Counted from the first letter of the stretch, positions 10,605 through 20,304 are shown. The stretch is 64,000 nucleotides of DNA from Odontocerum albicorne (GCA_949825065.1 OX463862.1:17271246-17335245), one strand, 5' to 3'. Notes: a model not told the origin generated them from the letters alone. Program-made: numbers and translations.

Positions 10605-10712
10605 ATTATTTATAGTTAAGGCATTAACATAGTGGATTAAACAGTGTTTATTCCACAATGTTAATGCGAAATAAACATAAACAGTGTTTGATAAAACAAA
10701 TTACAATATTAT
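10605..10712. mobile_element. FB foldback fragment, copy 3
   Basis: Left-end tail (TTATTTATAGTTAAGGCATT) joins directly to AACAGTGTTTATTCCAC and then to GTTTGATAAAACAAATTACA. The central hammerhead-like segment is missing. This is a collapsed copy in which the outer arms are brought together. Confidence 0.65.
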
Positions 10713-10800
10713 TACACTTTTGTTTTATACGGTACAACTTGCCCCACAATCCATCTTATATAATACACTTTCGTTGTATACAGTACAACTTGCCCGATAT
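10713..10800. repeat. Two-copy tandem repeat
   Basis: ACACTTTTGTTTTATACGGT and ACACTTTCGTTGTATACAGT, each followed by ACAACTTGCCC, about 48 bases apart. The unit resembles the ends of the L2-like/SINE-A tails (ACAACCTGGC), so it may be tail-derived. Confidence 0.6.
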
Positions 10801-10862
10801 CAATCTTTTAAACATACTTTCAGAAATTATTTCATCTGATTCTAAGTACTATCTTTGATATG

Positions 10863-11235
10863 TTAGAGTGAGACGAGGACGTAGAAAAGTGCTCTTAGAA
10901 GAATATGTGGAGTGACAATGTATGACAGAATGTTGAATGTGAACTTAAGACTGATTGATGTGTTGAGTAAGATAAAATAAAAGAACTTTGAGATAGTTTG
11001 GGCATATGGAACGAATAAATGAAGAAATACTAACAAAATAAATATATGTGAGTAGAAGGAGTGGTAGAAGAAAGCCAAGTAAAGTATGGTTGGATCAAGT
11101 GAATGATATTTTGATGAAAATAATAGTAAAAATAAGAGAAATCGTTGAAGCATTATGATAAGGTATATGGATGTGGAAGAAATATTTGTGATGAAATAGA
11201 AAAAAAGTATGTATTTTGAAGTACCCTGTGTTCCA
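10863..11235 (+). pseudogene. ERT-A LINE fragment, C-terminal region to 3' end
   Basis: Read on the plus strand with frame shifts: VLLEEYVE, then the TGACAATGTATGACAGAAT block typical of ERT-A, then a decayed WFGHMERINEEI region, GRRKPSKVWLDQVNDI and a short 3' end. The long minus-strand open frame across the same bases (150 codons) is the antisense of this remnant and is not a gene. Confidence 0.8.
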
Positions 11236-11254
11236 CATACAATAAATATAAATA

Positions 11255-11640
11255 AAATAAATATTAGGTTTATTGACAGCAACATATCATGTACAAAATC
11301 ACACCTGAATAACACTTCTAAAACACATAAATTGTAGACAATACATCAAACACAGAAGCTATCAAAAGGTCTGGGCTCATCTAATAGCATCCCCTCGGCC
11401 AAAATACACCCCACCAAGATAGGGCGAACCCAGCCATGGGGACACCAGATGTTTTTCAGCCCACACCCTTAGACACGTAGAAACAGGAATATATACAAAA
11501 AATAAACACAGAAAATAAATATAGTAGATGACAAAAATAAAAAAAACACATTCAAGAGAGAATACACCAAAAGGTCCGGGCTCATCCCACGAACATTCCC
11601 ACGGCCGAGATACACCCCACCAATGTAGGGCGAGCATACC
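11255..11640 (-). mobile_element. J LINE-tail repeat, two units
   Basis: Minus-strand reading gives an outer tail ending in TGTCAATAAACCTAATATTT and two copies of a block with 'GGGCT.AAAA.CATCTGGTG', GGGCGAGCCC-like sequence, a GG.GTGTAT.T.GGCCG block and GATGAGCCCAGACCTTTTG. The same two-unit arrangement is present at 62955-63530. The minus-strand frame at 11377-11637 lies inside this repeat and has no recognised domain. Confidence 0.65.
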
Positions 11641-11872
11641 AATTTATAGGACGAATATCATGGCTAAACACTCAGTCACGCGTAGTATAGAGATATTGAA
11701 CCAACTGAGTGACACTGTGGATATACTATAAGTTATTATCGGTACCGCCTAGCAGTATGAGAAGAATCTTAGCTGATAGTTTCTCTTACGAATAAGCTAA
11801 CGCTAGAGCAGACCCTCTTTGTGTAACGGGAGAAATCCGTGCAAAGTGGATAAAAATAAAATAAAAAATCAA
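11640..11872 (+). pseudogene. K jockey-like ORF2 C-terminal fragment
   Basis: Plus-strand reading gives PIYRTNIMAKHSVTRSIEIL and NQLSDTVDIL, nearly the same as the C-terminus of the longer K copy at 57252-56935. The stop is followed by a short 3' UTR and an A-rich tail (about 11852-11872). Jockey-like LINEs commonly end with a helical segment containing HVP...R..PLF..P.ARTN. The fragment sits head-on against the J tail in the opposite orientation. Confidence 0.75.
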
Positions 11873-11879
11873 TTTCGTA

Positions 11880-12360
11880 GATAGTTTGAGAACCTATTGA
11901 TGTCCATAAATGGCCGTATGGTCAGTACTTACTGACTGTGACCTAATAATGACCCACATATCCGTGCAGGCTCACATTCAACTCTCTCTTCGTCTCCAAT
12001 AAATGCGTGTTTACTTTACTAAGTGAAGGTTTGCTTCTAAACATCGCATTAAAGATAGCAATGCTCGAGTCGTCCATTATGTCAAGAATTACCTGACAAA
12101 CTCCATCATATCATTTATACCCACTGAGACCTTCGTAGCGTAGTGGTAGAATATTTTTAGCACCCTGTGATCTCCTAATATTCTAAAAAGAGGGAATCAG
12201 TCAGGATTGAATGGATAAATGCCTATTCACCGTAGTGAGTCAATCATAGCATCGTTGCTAGGTTTCGTAGTCGAGGATCCCCTTGCCATTCCGACGTTCA
12301 ATTGGAAAAACGAAGGTGTGCCGTGGAGTTTATAATTTTTATTTTAGCGAGTGATCCGTT
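11880..12360. other. Mostly unannotated; tRNA-like fragment and small dispersed repeat inside
   Basis: At 12130-12210 there is GACCTTCGTAGCGTAGTGG (A-box-like) without a clear B-box, probably a decayed SINE-A head. At 12238-12300 lies the second copy of the small repeat found at 4695 (TCGTAGTCGAGGATCCCCTT). Nothing else is recognised. Confidence 0.5.
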
Positions 12361-12939
12361 GCACACCAGCAAACCAATCGGCCACACTGTTGTATTGGAT
12401 ACGAAAACACATTGAAGTGAGACGATCGGAGCACACCACCACGTTTTTTTCTTCTCTTTTTAAACTAATGGATATTACCGAAATCATAAGTATCTTTATA
12501 TTTATGAATACTAGGTGAAAATGAGTGCGTCTTTCGAGGAGAGTAGCACAACGCGGGGTTCGAACTTGCGACCTTTCGCAAGGAAGTCCAGTACATTATC
12601 GCGTGGCCATGCACCTTTAAATCGAATGAATCACCTCTAAATTAGTGACGAGTATAATAGCAAGTACGATACATAGGGGGCGATCGAGAAACTTTCGCGG
12701 TAACGCACTAGACTTCCTTGTGGAAGGTCATCGGTTCGATCCTCGCGCTGTGTTTTTGCCCTCGAATTGCACAGACATTTTTTTCCTAGCATTCGAAGGT
12801 GTAAAAATACCTATGACTTCAGTCATATCTACTTTATAAGAAAAGATACAAAAAAACATGCCGATGTGCTCTGATCCTCTCACTTCGGTGTACAATCGGA
12901 TACAGTACAGCGGTGTGACCGGTGAGTTTGCTGGTGTGC
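12361..12939. mobile_element. Head-to-head SINE-B pair forming a 0.58-kb palindrome
   Basis: Left arm 12361-12613 and right arm 12682-12939 are imperfect inverted repeats of about 255 bases with a 68-base spacer. Each arm holds a SINE-B head (GACTTCCTTG.GGAAGGTC and a B-box GGTTCGATCC; on the left arm these are reversed). Each then has the ATGACTTCAGTCAT block, and a further 100 bases ending in GTTTGCTGGTGTGC. The outer 100 bases are not seen in the other SINE-B copies, so they may be the true SINE 3' part or duplicated flank. Confidence 0.75.
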
Positions 12940-12959
12940 TCCCACACCACACCACAACA

Positions 12960-13330
12960 GCTCCCTTTAAAACTATATCTGATACAACTAGGACAAAGAG
13001 CCTTTTTCGAACATCCGAAATGAGAATATTACAAACCACCGTAGGAAAATCTCTCAGAGATAACGTAAGAAACTCATACAATCGACAAACTTAAACAAGG
13101 AGGGAATCGGCAGATGAAGTAGGAAGAGATGATGGTTTTGACGTGATCATGTAGATAGAATATGCAGAGAAAGAATCCTATACATGGCGGCACACGAGAT
13201 TCCCGAGGACATCGCATGCCTGGAAAGCATCCTAAAATCTGGAGAGACAGCTGTTGCTCTGCGTCCCAAGAATGATTATCACAATAACGGATTTAAGATC
13301 TACATCAAGAGCAGGAAGATTATTTTTTTT
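12960..13330 (+). pseudogene. ERT-G-like LINE fragment, C-terminal region
   Basis: The frame at 12981-13094 reads LFRTSEMRILQTTVGKSL then RDNVRNSYNRQT. This matches the (S)EMR.LR...GK(S/T)LRDR.R...IR segment between the RT and C-terminus of endonuclease-RT LINEs. Downstream, decayed pieces (HVDRICRE, PGKHPKIWRDS) follow in other frames and end near 13330 without a clear tail. It starts right at the end of the SINE-B palindrome. Confidence 0.65.
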
Positions 13331-13620
13331 GTTTTAGTTGATTCAAGCAGCTGACATGTACAGAATAATATTTTCCAATTCATAGTTTATGGAGGCTGTT
13401 GACAAGAGAGTTAACCCTGGTTTACGTTTTATGGATATTATTAAATATTTGCAACCTTCACATAATGAATTCAGAATTTTCAAATAAAAGAACATTTCTG
13501 TTAAAAGAATATTCAATTTCTTTTTATTTAAATAAATCGTTCCATTACATATCGAAAGCACATTTTATTATATCAAATATTTCTATTTATTTTAAGAAGA
13601 AAATAAAGTATTGTACATAT
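13331..13620. other. Unannotated stretch
   Basis: A 104-codon plus-strand frame (13399-13713) covers this region but is AT-driven. Its last part is the start of the ERT-A remnant; the rest shows no domain I recognise. Confidence 0.45.
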
Positions 13621-13763
13621 GTAAGTTTTGAAATAGCGTTGAAATATTGGAATGATGACAAAAATTCTCTGGAAATGTGCAATGAGGTGAATACATGGGG
13701 TGACAATGTATAACAGAATATGGTATTAACGGATCAGGGATGAATGTGACCGTAAGGTTTATT
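13620..13763 (+). pseudogene. ERT-A LINE fragment, 5' piece of an interrupted copy
   Basis: The TGGGGTGACAATGTATAACA block and GGATCAGGGATGAATGTGAC match the ERT-A segment before WFGHVE. The copy is cut at about 13763 by an L2-like insertion and resumes at about 14060. Confidence 0.75.
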
Positions 13764-14055
13764 TATGTGTGTATTTATTTCTTTTTTATTACAAATACAA
13801 TCTGGCGAACTTATTGACAGGCGGCAATCTCTTCCAACTAACCAGATAAAAGTAAATGAAGCAAATTACATGGTCGCAAAAACATTCAAATGAGTATCCA
13901 TCCCCACGAAATCCATGAACACATACGTGAGCATATGCCCACAAAGACCGGACAATCACCAGAACATTATTTTTCATATAAAGTGAGATATCATCAATCA
14001 AAGGAAAAATAAAGGATGGGGGAGAGGAAAGGAAAAAAATCAGGAATGAAACATG
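13764..14055 (-). mobile_element. L2-like LINE 3' end inserted in ERT-A
   Basis: The minus strand carries the L2-like 3' UTR: GATATCTCACTTTATATGAA, TGTGTTCATGGATTTCGTGG, TTGGTTGGAAGAGATTGCCG and an AAATAAATAC-like tail next to 13763. The flanking ERT-A sequence continues on both sides. Similarity to the 4.15-kb copy is high. Confidence 0.8.
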
Positions 14056-14375
14056 TATATGTGTTTGTGTTTCGTTAAATGAAGAAGATCACTCTGAGAT
14101 GGTTTGGGCATGTATATTAAATTAATGAAGAAATACTTACAATAACAAATATACAGTTTAAATGTTAATGAAAGGCGTGGTAGAGGAAGACCAAGGAAAG
14201 TGTGGTTGGATCAAGTGAATGATATTGTGTTTGAAGAAAATTTAAAATGTTTGAGAAATTGTAGCTGCATACGAAGGCTTCTGGATATGTCTTGAGATTG
14301 GGAAGTTTAGCGCTCTATATTTTCTGCTTACTCCGACAGGGAATTGGTGTGATGGTATTTATGTATGTATGTAAG
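14056..14375 (+). pseudogene. ERT-A LINE fragment, 3' piece of an interrupted copy
   Basis: The region resumes with an ATGAAGAAGATCACTCTGAG block encoding part of the LRWFGHV motif. It continues through a RRGRGRPRKVWLDQVNDI-like segment and ends in a 3' region (CTTACTCCGACAGGGAATTG) that encodes the usual YP(D/S)(R/G)(E/K) terminus. Frames are broken several times. Confidence 0.75.
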
Positions 14376-14888
14376 TTTCAAAAGGGCCAGTGAAGATAAC
14401 ATAATTAGTTAAAACGAGACTAACAGCTTTTATGATAAGAAGTTGACAGTTTTAAAAATAAACGGACGACTTAAAAAAATATGATAAGACTATCACCAAA
14501 AAGTAAGATAAATGGCAGTTCCAAAATACGTACAAATGGTCAAAAAGGTGCCAACGACACAGTGAAAAAGTAGGTGCATTGAAACGTACGTAATTTGTGT
14601 AAAAATAAGGTCAGGGACATGCATGACAATTGGATTTCATGCTTGCAACAAGGTAAAGGTCAATTGGTGAAGAATTCCCATTTAACTCAGATGGTCAAAC
14701 AACTCGGAAAACGATACTTTTTTAAATAATGAATATCCACTTTTGACTAACATCACACGCTAATGGACACGGAGATAGTACCTTAAGAGAGACAGTTCTG
14801 ATAAAAATGGAACAAATCATTAGTTCAAGTATAATATCTTAATAGATTTTGAAATTATCCGTTTCGAGTGTAGATATTTATTAAACGG
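14376..14888. other. Unannotated stretch
   Basis: I see no gene, element end or repeat shared with the rest of the window. Confidence 0.5.
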
Positions 14889-14889
14889 C

Positions 14890-15111
14890 ACATAGACTTT
14901 GTTTACTCTCGCTACACGTATTTACTTTTCAGAGTGCTCTTCTTGATCTTACTTAATAATCAGCTTTATGTTCACATTTATTTCTGATCACTTCATTACA
15001 CATTCTGACATGCATTATCGCCCCATATATTCTTCTCGGTTCATGTATTTATAAAGCTCCTTTTAGTAATTTTTCTCGTCCCTGTTTCACTCCCATACAT
15101 TAAAATTGGTC
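14890..15111 (-). pseudogene. ERT-A LINE fragment, 3'-side piece of a doubly interrupted copy
   Basis: Minus-strand ERT-A sequence from the WFGHVE/AIR region back to the YGSE region (for example CATTCTGACATGCATTATCG is antisense to the MYDRIR block). It is interrupted at 15112 by an ERT-G insertion and resumes at 15484. The same order without interruption is seen at 17370-18420. Confidence 0.75.
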
Positions 15112-15483
15112 TTCTTCTTCAGTTTCAATCCTGGGGATTGGTTAGCAGCAAAGCCCTGCATTTCCTCTTCCACTCCGCTCGGTCTTCAGCGATCCTCTTG
15201 AGCTCTGTATAGGAGGTGCAGTCCATAACATGGCATATTTGCTCCAGATCATTCATTCCCTTCAGTTTATTGTGCATGAGATGTTCATGTCGCAGCATAT
15301 GACCTATCCATTCTGCACGCCTTTCCGAGATGGTGTTTGACAGCTGCCTGGTTTCATCGATCCTGCTGAGAACCTCGTCATTTGTAATGTGGTCTCTCCA
15401 GGAAATCCTTAGGATTCGTTTATAGGTCCACACCTTGAAGGCCTCCAATCTTTTTCGATCTCTTTTGATTGGTAATAAAATAC
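15112..15483 (-). mobile_element. ERT-G LINE, 5'-truncated insertion with GAA tail
   Basis: A 124-residue minus-strand frame reads RLEAFKVWTYKRILRISWR, DHITNDEVLSRI, ERRAEWIGHMLRHEHLMHNK and ends LLTNPQD. This matches the LEAFE.W.YRRML.ISW.DH.TN.EVL segment of endonuclease-RT LINEs. About 50 residues expected after HMLR (the GKR..GRRR.SWL block) appear to be missing. The element's 3' end is a GAAGAAGAAG tail at 15112-15121. A short ATTGGT lies at both junctions (about 15106 and 15484-15490), a possible target duplication in the host ERT-A. Confidence 0.8.
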
Positions 15484-15895
15484 TATTGGTGACTATCATC
15501 TTAGCAGATCTTGATGCTGTTCGGTTCGAGTATATAAGAGTTTTATTAACTTTTATTATCGATATACGCCGTTTCCCGCATCTGAGAAAATACTACTTAA
15601 ATACCAGAATTCCTAAAGTTGTTCCAATCTTCCATTGCTCACCCATGTATCATATTTACTATTATTTTCCCACTTTTTTATCACCATGACTTTGGATTTT
15701 TGCAACATTCATTCTCAGATCTTTCTCTTCGCATCTCTCATATAATTAACTTATTAAACTCTGTAATACATTTTCATTCTACCCTAACACTACCATGTCA
15801 TCAGCATACAACAATCCACTTACAATATATCTTCATTCTACCCTAACACTACCATGTCATCAGCATACAGCAATCCACTTACAATCCTATTTATT
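15484..15895 (-). pseudogene. ERT-A LINE fragment with duplicated YADD motif
   Basis: Continuation of the minus-strand ERT-A copy. A tandem duplication of 59 bases begins at 15773 and 15832. Each copy encodes GLLYADDMVVLG on the minus strand, the catalytic YADD box of reverse transcriptase (15794-15808 and 15853-15867). The duplication and many stops show it is dead. ERT-A sequence resumes beyond the K insertion at about 16440. Confidence 0.8.
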
Positions 15896-16440
15896 ATTTT
15901 ATTTATTTATTTTCTCAATACAGGCTTAGCTCAATTACATTGAAAAATACAAAAAAATGTTAATATTAAAAAAAATTATACAAAATAAAAAACTATGTAT
16001 ATGCATACATATATACACACAAAAATAGACGTACGAGTATATACACATATACCATATTCCAAGTCATTTTATTACGTTGATGAGTGATTTCTGACGCGCT
16101 CAATCTTAGAAGAAAATTTTCTTTTGCTTTTGGTAATGTGATATGAAATATGTCAATATCCGAAGCAGTCCCGTTCAAAAGAGTTAAGGCCCTTCCTACA
16201 GGCATAGCGGCTGGAAGACCCGTTCTTGCGTGTGTTATTGAGAACAGTTCTTGCCGGCGCAGTCTAGTGTAATTGTTAGGAACACTTAACGCTAATCTTT
16301 GTAGTAATGCTGGACAGCTCACGATTCCTCGAACGAGTTTGACAACGTATACCAGGAGACGCAGATTTCTTCTCACGTTCAAGGAGTTATACCCGAGAAT
16401 GCCCTGCAGAAACTGAGTAGTATAAAGCCATGGATAGACA
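15896..16440 (-). mobile_element. K jockey-like LINE 3' end inserted in ERT-A
   Basis: The minus-strand frame (start 16526, K part from about 16440) reads VYPWLYTTQFLQGILGYNSL, LVYVVKLVRGIVSCPALLQR, LALSVPNNYTRL, QELFSITHARTGLPAAMP and a final ASDIDIFHI. This is the C-terminal domain of jockey-group ORF2 proteins (..LHR.V.G.IDCPELL..L...VP...R....F....RTN). The first 30 codons of that frame belong to the flanking ERT-A. A T-rich 3' tail is at 15896-15990. The 5' truncation is typical of LINEs. Confidence 0.8.
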
Positions 16441-16612
16441 CCAAACTCACTCATATTCGGCATTTGTGTACCACCCATTAACTTCTGTAGTTTCTTCACA
16501 CATAAATATATGTAAATATTAAACATAACGTGAAAAACATAACATAAGTGACATAACGTAACCTTGCTTTACCCCTTTATGAAATATTAAACCATTCAGT
16601 CAATCTCAAAAG
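16441..16612 (-). pseudogene. ERT-A LINE fragment, upstream RT piece
   Basis: The minus strand reads GVKQGYVMSL near 16590-16545, the RT motif GV(K/R)QGCVMSPWLFNI in decayed form, and then the sequence that precedes the YADD region in the 17370-18420 copy. It is the third piece of the same interrupted ERT-A copy. Confidence 0.7.
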
Positions 16613-16870
16613 GACAAGTAAATATAGAGTGCCACTAAGAGTGGAAGGCGTGGTAGAAAAACACAAGGGGAAGTTTATTGGATCAAGTAAATTATATTTT
16701 AAAAGAAGAAAAGGTAAGAAGTCAGTGAATTTGTAAGATACATATCAAAAGATGTATGGGTGTCGAAGAGGCAAAATATTTGTGTTGAAATAGGAAAGTG
16801 TTTTGCTCTGTTCTTTCTGACTACTCCAGCAGGAAAACGGCGTAATGATATGTTTGTGTATAAATAAATA
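16613..16870 (+). pseudogene. ERT-A LINE 3' end
   Basis: Plus-strand ERT-A 3' region: a GTGGAAGGCGTGGTAGAAAA block (the RRGR motif), TTGGATCAAGTAAATTATAT (LDQVN) and the TGACTACTCCAGCAGGAAAA terminus. It faces away from the minus-strand ERT-A copy next to it. Confidence 0.75.
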
Positions 16871-17039
16871 ATTATATAAAACAGTTAACCGAAATACCTT
16901 AATAGCTTTTTGATCAAAGCGTATGGGTACTCGCATAAATTGGCAGGCACATTCAAAATATCGGCCAATAGGTCCATAAAAAACACAAACCTTTCAATAA
17001 CTAAATATATACGACATATCCAAACACCATAAAATACCA

Positions 17040-17365
17040 CGCAAATGCAAGTGTGTAATTAAGAAAACCATAAAACGTTGAAAGACCATGATAATGAAGC
17101 AGACACGAAAGGTTTATCCATTGCTAACACATCAAGAAGCAGATAAAGAGGCCATGAAAGAGAAGAAAGACATCGAAGAGTATTTTGATGGTTATAACAC
17201 AAGTAATTGCAGACGACCAGGTCGTGGGGAAATTTGTTTTGTGTGTTTACGATGTTGGAATATGGCCTTAACCGCGGCACACTTCTCGAGAACAAAAACA
17301 GTTAGGTTTCATGATCTTTTCTTCACGAAGAGTTTTATCCAGAATCCATTTTATTCCAACATGTA
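17040..17365. other. Unannotated stretch with a 151-codon plus-strand frame start
   Basis: The frame at 17088-17543 begins MIMKQTRKVYPLLTHQEADK and includes CRRPGRGEICFVCLRC. I do not recognise the first 90 residues; the rest is antisense to an ERT-A copy. No splice, promoter or paralogue evidence supports a gene. Confidence 0.4.
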
Positions 17366-17369
17366 TACA

Positions 17370-18420
17370 TACCATCCACAATTTCCCTGTCTGGATAGGC
17401 AGAGGAGAGAGCGCCAGACTTTCATACCGCTACACAAATCTTATACCTTTCTATTACAACTCTTACGACTTCTCCGATTATTACATTTCCTTTCAAAATG
17501 TTATACACTTTATCTAACCATATTTTCCTTCGTTTTCCTCTAGCACGCCTTCCACTCATATTTACACTGTATATCGGTTTTCTTAGTCTTTCTTAATTCA
17601 TTCGTTCTTCATGTCCAAACCATCTCAGTCAGGTCTTCTTGGTCTTACTTAAAATACACCAGTTTTAAGTTCACATTCATCCCAGATCATTTAATTCGAT
17701 ATTTATGATAGTTAAACAATTTCCCCCTATCTATTCTTCTCAGTACACGTATTTCTACAGCATTTATTCAGATCGTTTCAGATTTTTCAACGTTCACGTT
17801 TTACTTCCATACATCAAAGTTGGTACTAAAAAACTGTTGTAGACTTATCATCTTAGTAGATTTTGGTAGTGTTCGGCTCGAGAATATATGTTTTAGTGCC
17901 CCATCTACTTTGTTTCCCATCGCTACATGCCGTTCGATATCCCTCATAACTAAAAAATAATAATACTCAAATTCCAGAAATCTTCAACTTGCTCCAATCT
18001 TTCATTATTCACTCATACATTGCATTTACTTTTCCTTTCACAGTTTTATATCACAATGACTTGAAATTTCGCAACATTCTTTCTTTTCGTATCTCTCATT
18101 TACCTACCAAACTCTGCAATTAATCGACATTCTAAGCTAACACTATCAATACAGCAACCCGCGTTCATTCCCATTCAACATTTGTATACTACCAACTGAC
18201 CTCTGTAGTTCCTTAAAAAATGAATCTATGTAAGTTTTAAACAACTAGGGTGACACAATATATCCTTGCCTCACCCCTTTTAAAACATTAAACCACTCAG
18301 TCACACACCATTCCCATTAAAACATGATCTACTATTGACGTATAATAACACTACACAATGTATTAATTTATACTCAACAACATAGTCAATATATTCCATT
18401 GCTAAAAAATACTTCTACCA
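17370..18420 (-). pseudogene. ERT-A LINE, longest uninterrupted fragment (about 1.05 kb)
   Basis: The minus strand runs from the RT motif GVRQGYIVSP.LFKT (near 18270-18230) through a decayed YADD region, the EKLEQV and YGSE regions and the WFGHVE block. It ends in the CTGCCTATCCAGACAGGGAA terminus near 17380. Reverse transcriptase and the endonuclease upstream of the GVRQG motif are missing or too decayed to see. Stops and shifts occur throughout. Confidence 0.8.
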
Positions 18421-18659
18421 CCTAAAAGTTGTAGTTCGCCTTAACAGAATAAGTATTTTAGAAGATCCCATCCATAAAGGTATGAAGACTATATAATAAT
18501 GTGTTTTTGGACTTTCTTTACGTGGTAGATTGAATCTTCTAAATTTAATTTCTTTGCCACGTCCAAATATTGAAATGTTGTGTCTCTTCTTTCTACGATG
18601 AACTTTTCCCCTTACAGTCCATTTTTAATTAATTGAAATACTCGTAGTCTCAAAACTGT

Positions 18660-18745
18660 TTAAAAAAACCTGGATACTGGAATCCAATCCGCAATCTCCA
18701 GCTTGGAAGACATGCGTCTTATCAATTAGGCTACGGAGGTCGCCA
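18660..18745 (-). mobile_element. SINE-A head, minus strand
   Basis: CGACCTCCGTAGCCTAATTG (A-box) at the right end and a decayed B-box GCGGATTGGATTCCAG at the left. The 3' tail is not clear. Confidence 0.65.
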
Positions 18746-18959
18746 TTCAATTAATGCGAATTCCAACGATTAACAAAACCCCCCCGACTAACCTCCTTTG
18801 TAACAAGTAATATAAATTATTAAACGTTTAACACTCTTTTTCATCTAAAGAGATGCCGACACTGTAAAAAAACATTTAGATAAATCTCTCACTTTATTAT
18901 ATTATCGCTTCTACCACAATCTCCATCATCTTATATAATTACACAGATAGTCGAAGAGT

Positions 18960-20130
18960 TAAATTTTATTGAGGTAATTAGTTAAAAACTATGATTGAGG
19001 CTGTCACGCGCAAGATGCTGTTGGATGCTGGTAATATAAAGTAGTATTAAAAAGATAGTTAAAAGTTGTGTTAATATTATGAATTTTAAAATTATATTTT
19101 TCTTTCGAGAAGTCGATTTGCCTTATTGCAAATATCTCGAGAATTCTGAATCGTGTTTTTATTGGAGACTGAAATCGACATTTTCTGAGCAGATGACAAG
19201 GATCGTTCTAGATGAAAAAGTACTTGTAAAGATAAAGAAGGGTTATGCGAATATCAGAAGTGGGAATCTTTAAACGAAGAGACTTCTTGAATGTAGGCCG
19301 CGATCCATAGTTAGACCAGTGGCACGGTCTTCGAAAAGGGACAGTGCTGATATTAGGTAGATTACAGGAGGAAAAAAGTTTATATGGACTTCTTGAGTGG
19401 ACAGTCTCATAGTGATGTATTTTTCGGCTCACCGGGCAACCTGTAGAGCAAGTCGACAGTTTTAAATATTTAGGAAGCTTAATTGCTTGTCGCCTTGATC
19501 CAGATAGAGAAGTTTGATACTTGAGATTATTGCAGGGTTTCTAAAAATTATTTCTGTTTTCTGCAATGATTACTTGAATCTTAAACTTTACCAACGCGTG
19601 TTTTAGTGATATGCGAGTATATGGTCTATTTTACTTTGTGGTGTTGATACATAGACCACGAGGAGCAGGATAATAAATAATCAGAAGCATTATAAATGTT
19701 AATTCATCGGAGAATGCTCAAGAATTCTTGGTTTCATTACATTTCAAACATAAAAGTGCTACGTCGAGCAAATGGAGAATGAGAGCTTTTATATATGATA
19801 AATGCCAAAAGATTGCCTCACAGGGTTATATATTAAAATACCATTTCCAAAAATTAATATTGATGGACAAAACTGAAAGTCAATAGCACCTATGTTGATT
19901 ACGCAATATTCGCCAGAGGGAAGATATCCATAACATACAATTGAGGAGTTGTTCCATATCGCTAAAGACATATTTTCTTAAGAGGCCGGACGAGGCACAT
20001 GTAGAAGAAGAAACGGGATGAAGCTAAAAACAACTGGTCCAAAACAGAAGAGATAAAAGTTCTTCAGGGTAGACCAATATCCAGAAGTGGACAGTATGTG
20101 GAAGAGAAATTATTGGCCTCATAACATTAA
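18960..20130 (+). pseudogene. ERT-G-like LINE, RT to C-terminus remnant
   Basis: Frame 19079-19273 contains MTRIVLDEKVLVKIKKGY, plausible RT sequence just before the GVRQGC motif. Further on, VEQVDSFKYLGSLIACRLD (about 19450-19505) is the clear post-RT motif EQVD.FKYLGS. CNDYLNLKLYQRVF follows, and then a decayed RRML.NSWFHYISNIKVL segment near 19710-19760. Stops and frame shifts are frequent. The 3' limit is uncertain. Confidence 0.65.
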
Positions 20131-20222
20131 ACAGGACTTTCTGATCATATTTAATTTTTCAGTTAAAAACTAATTCAGGTAGTCAGGCTGCGTGCCCATT
20201 GTGGTTTTTCAGTCAAAATATT

Positions 20223-20297
20223 ATATTTCACAATGATGTAGTTACAAATATTGAGTAGTAGTTACAACTCAGTATTTGTAACTACATTGTGGAATAT
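20223..20297. repeat. Quasi-palindrome, 31-34-base arms
   Basis: Left arm 20223-20256 and right arm 20267-20297 pair through GTAGTTACAAATA.TGAGT, with a 3-base indel and two mismatches, across a 10-base loop. No element family is evident. Confidence 0.8.
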
Positions 20298-20304
20298 ATG
20301 AAAT

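Noticed and set aside
10863..11315. 150-codon minus-strand open frame
   Set aside because: It is the antisense of a degenerate ERT-A LINE fragment on the plus strand; its F/L/I-rich composition follows from that.
11377..11637. 86-codon minus-strand frame with tryptophan- and glycine-rich start
   Set aside because: It lies inside the J repeat; the related J copies do not keep the frame open.
13399..13713. 104-codon plus-strand frame
   Set aside because: AT-driven composition, no domain, and it runs into an ERT-A remnant.
17088..17543. 151-codon plus-strand frame beginning MIMKQTRKVYPLL
   Set aside because: The second half is antisense to ERT-A and the first half has no recognisable domain or supporting context.
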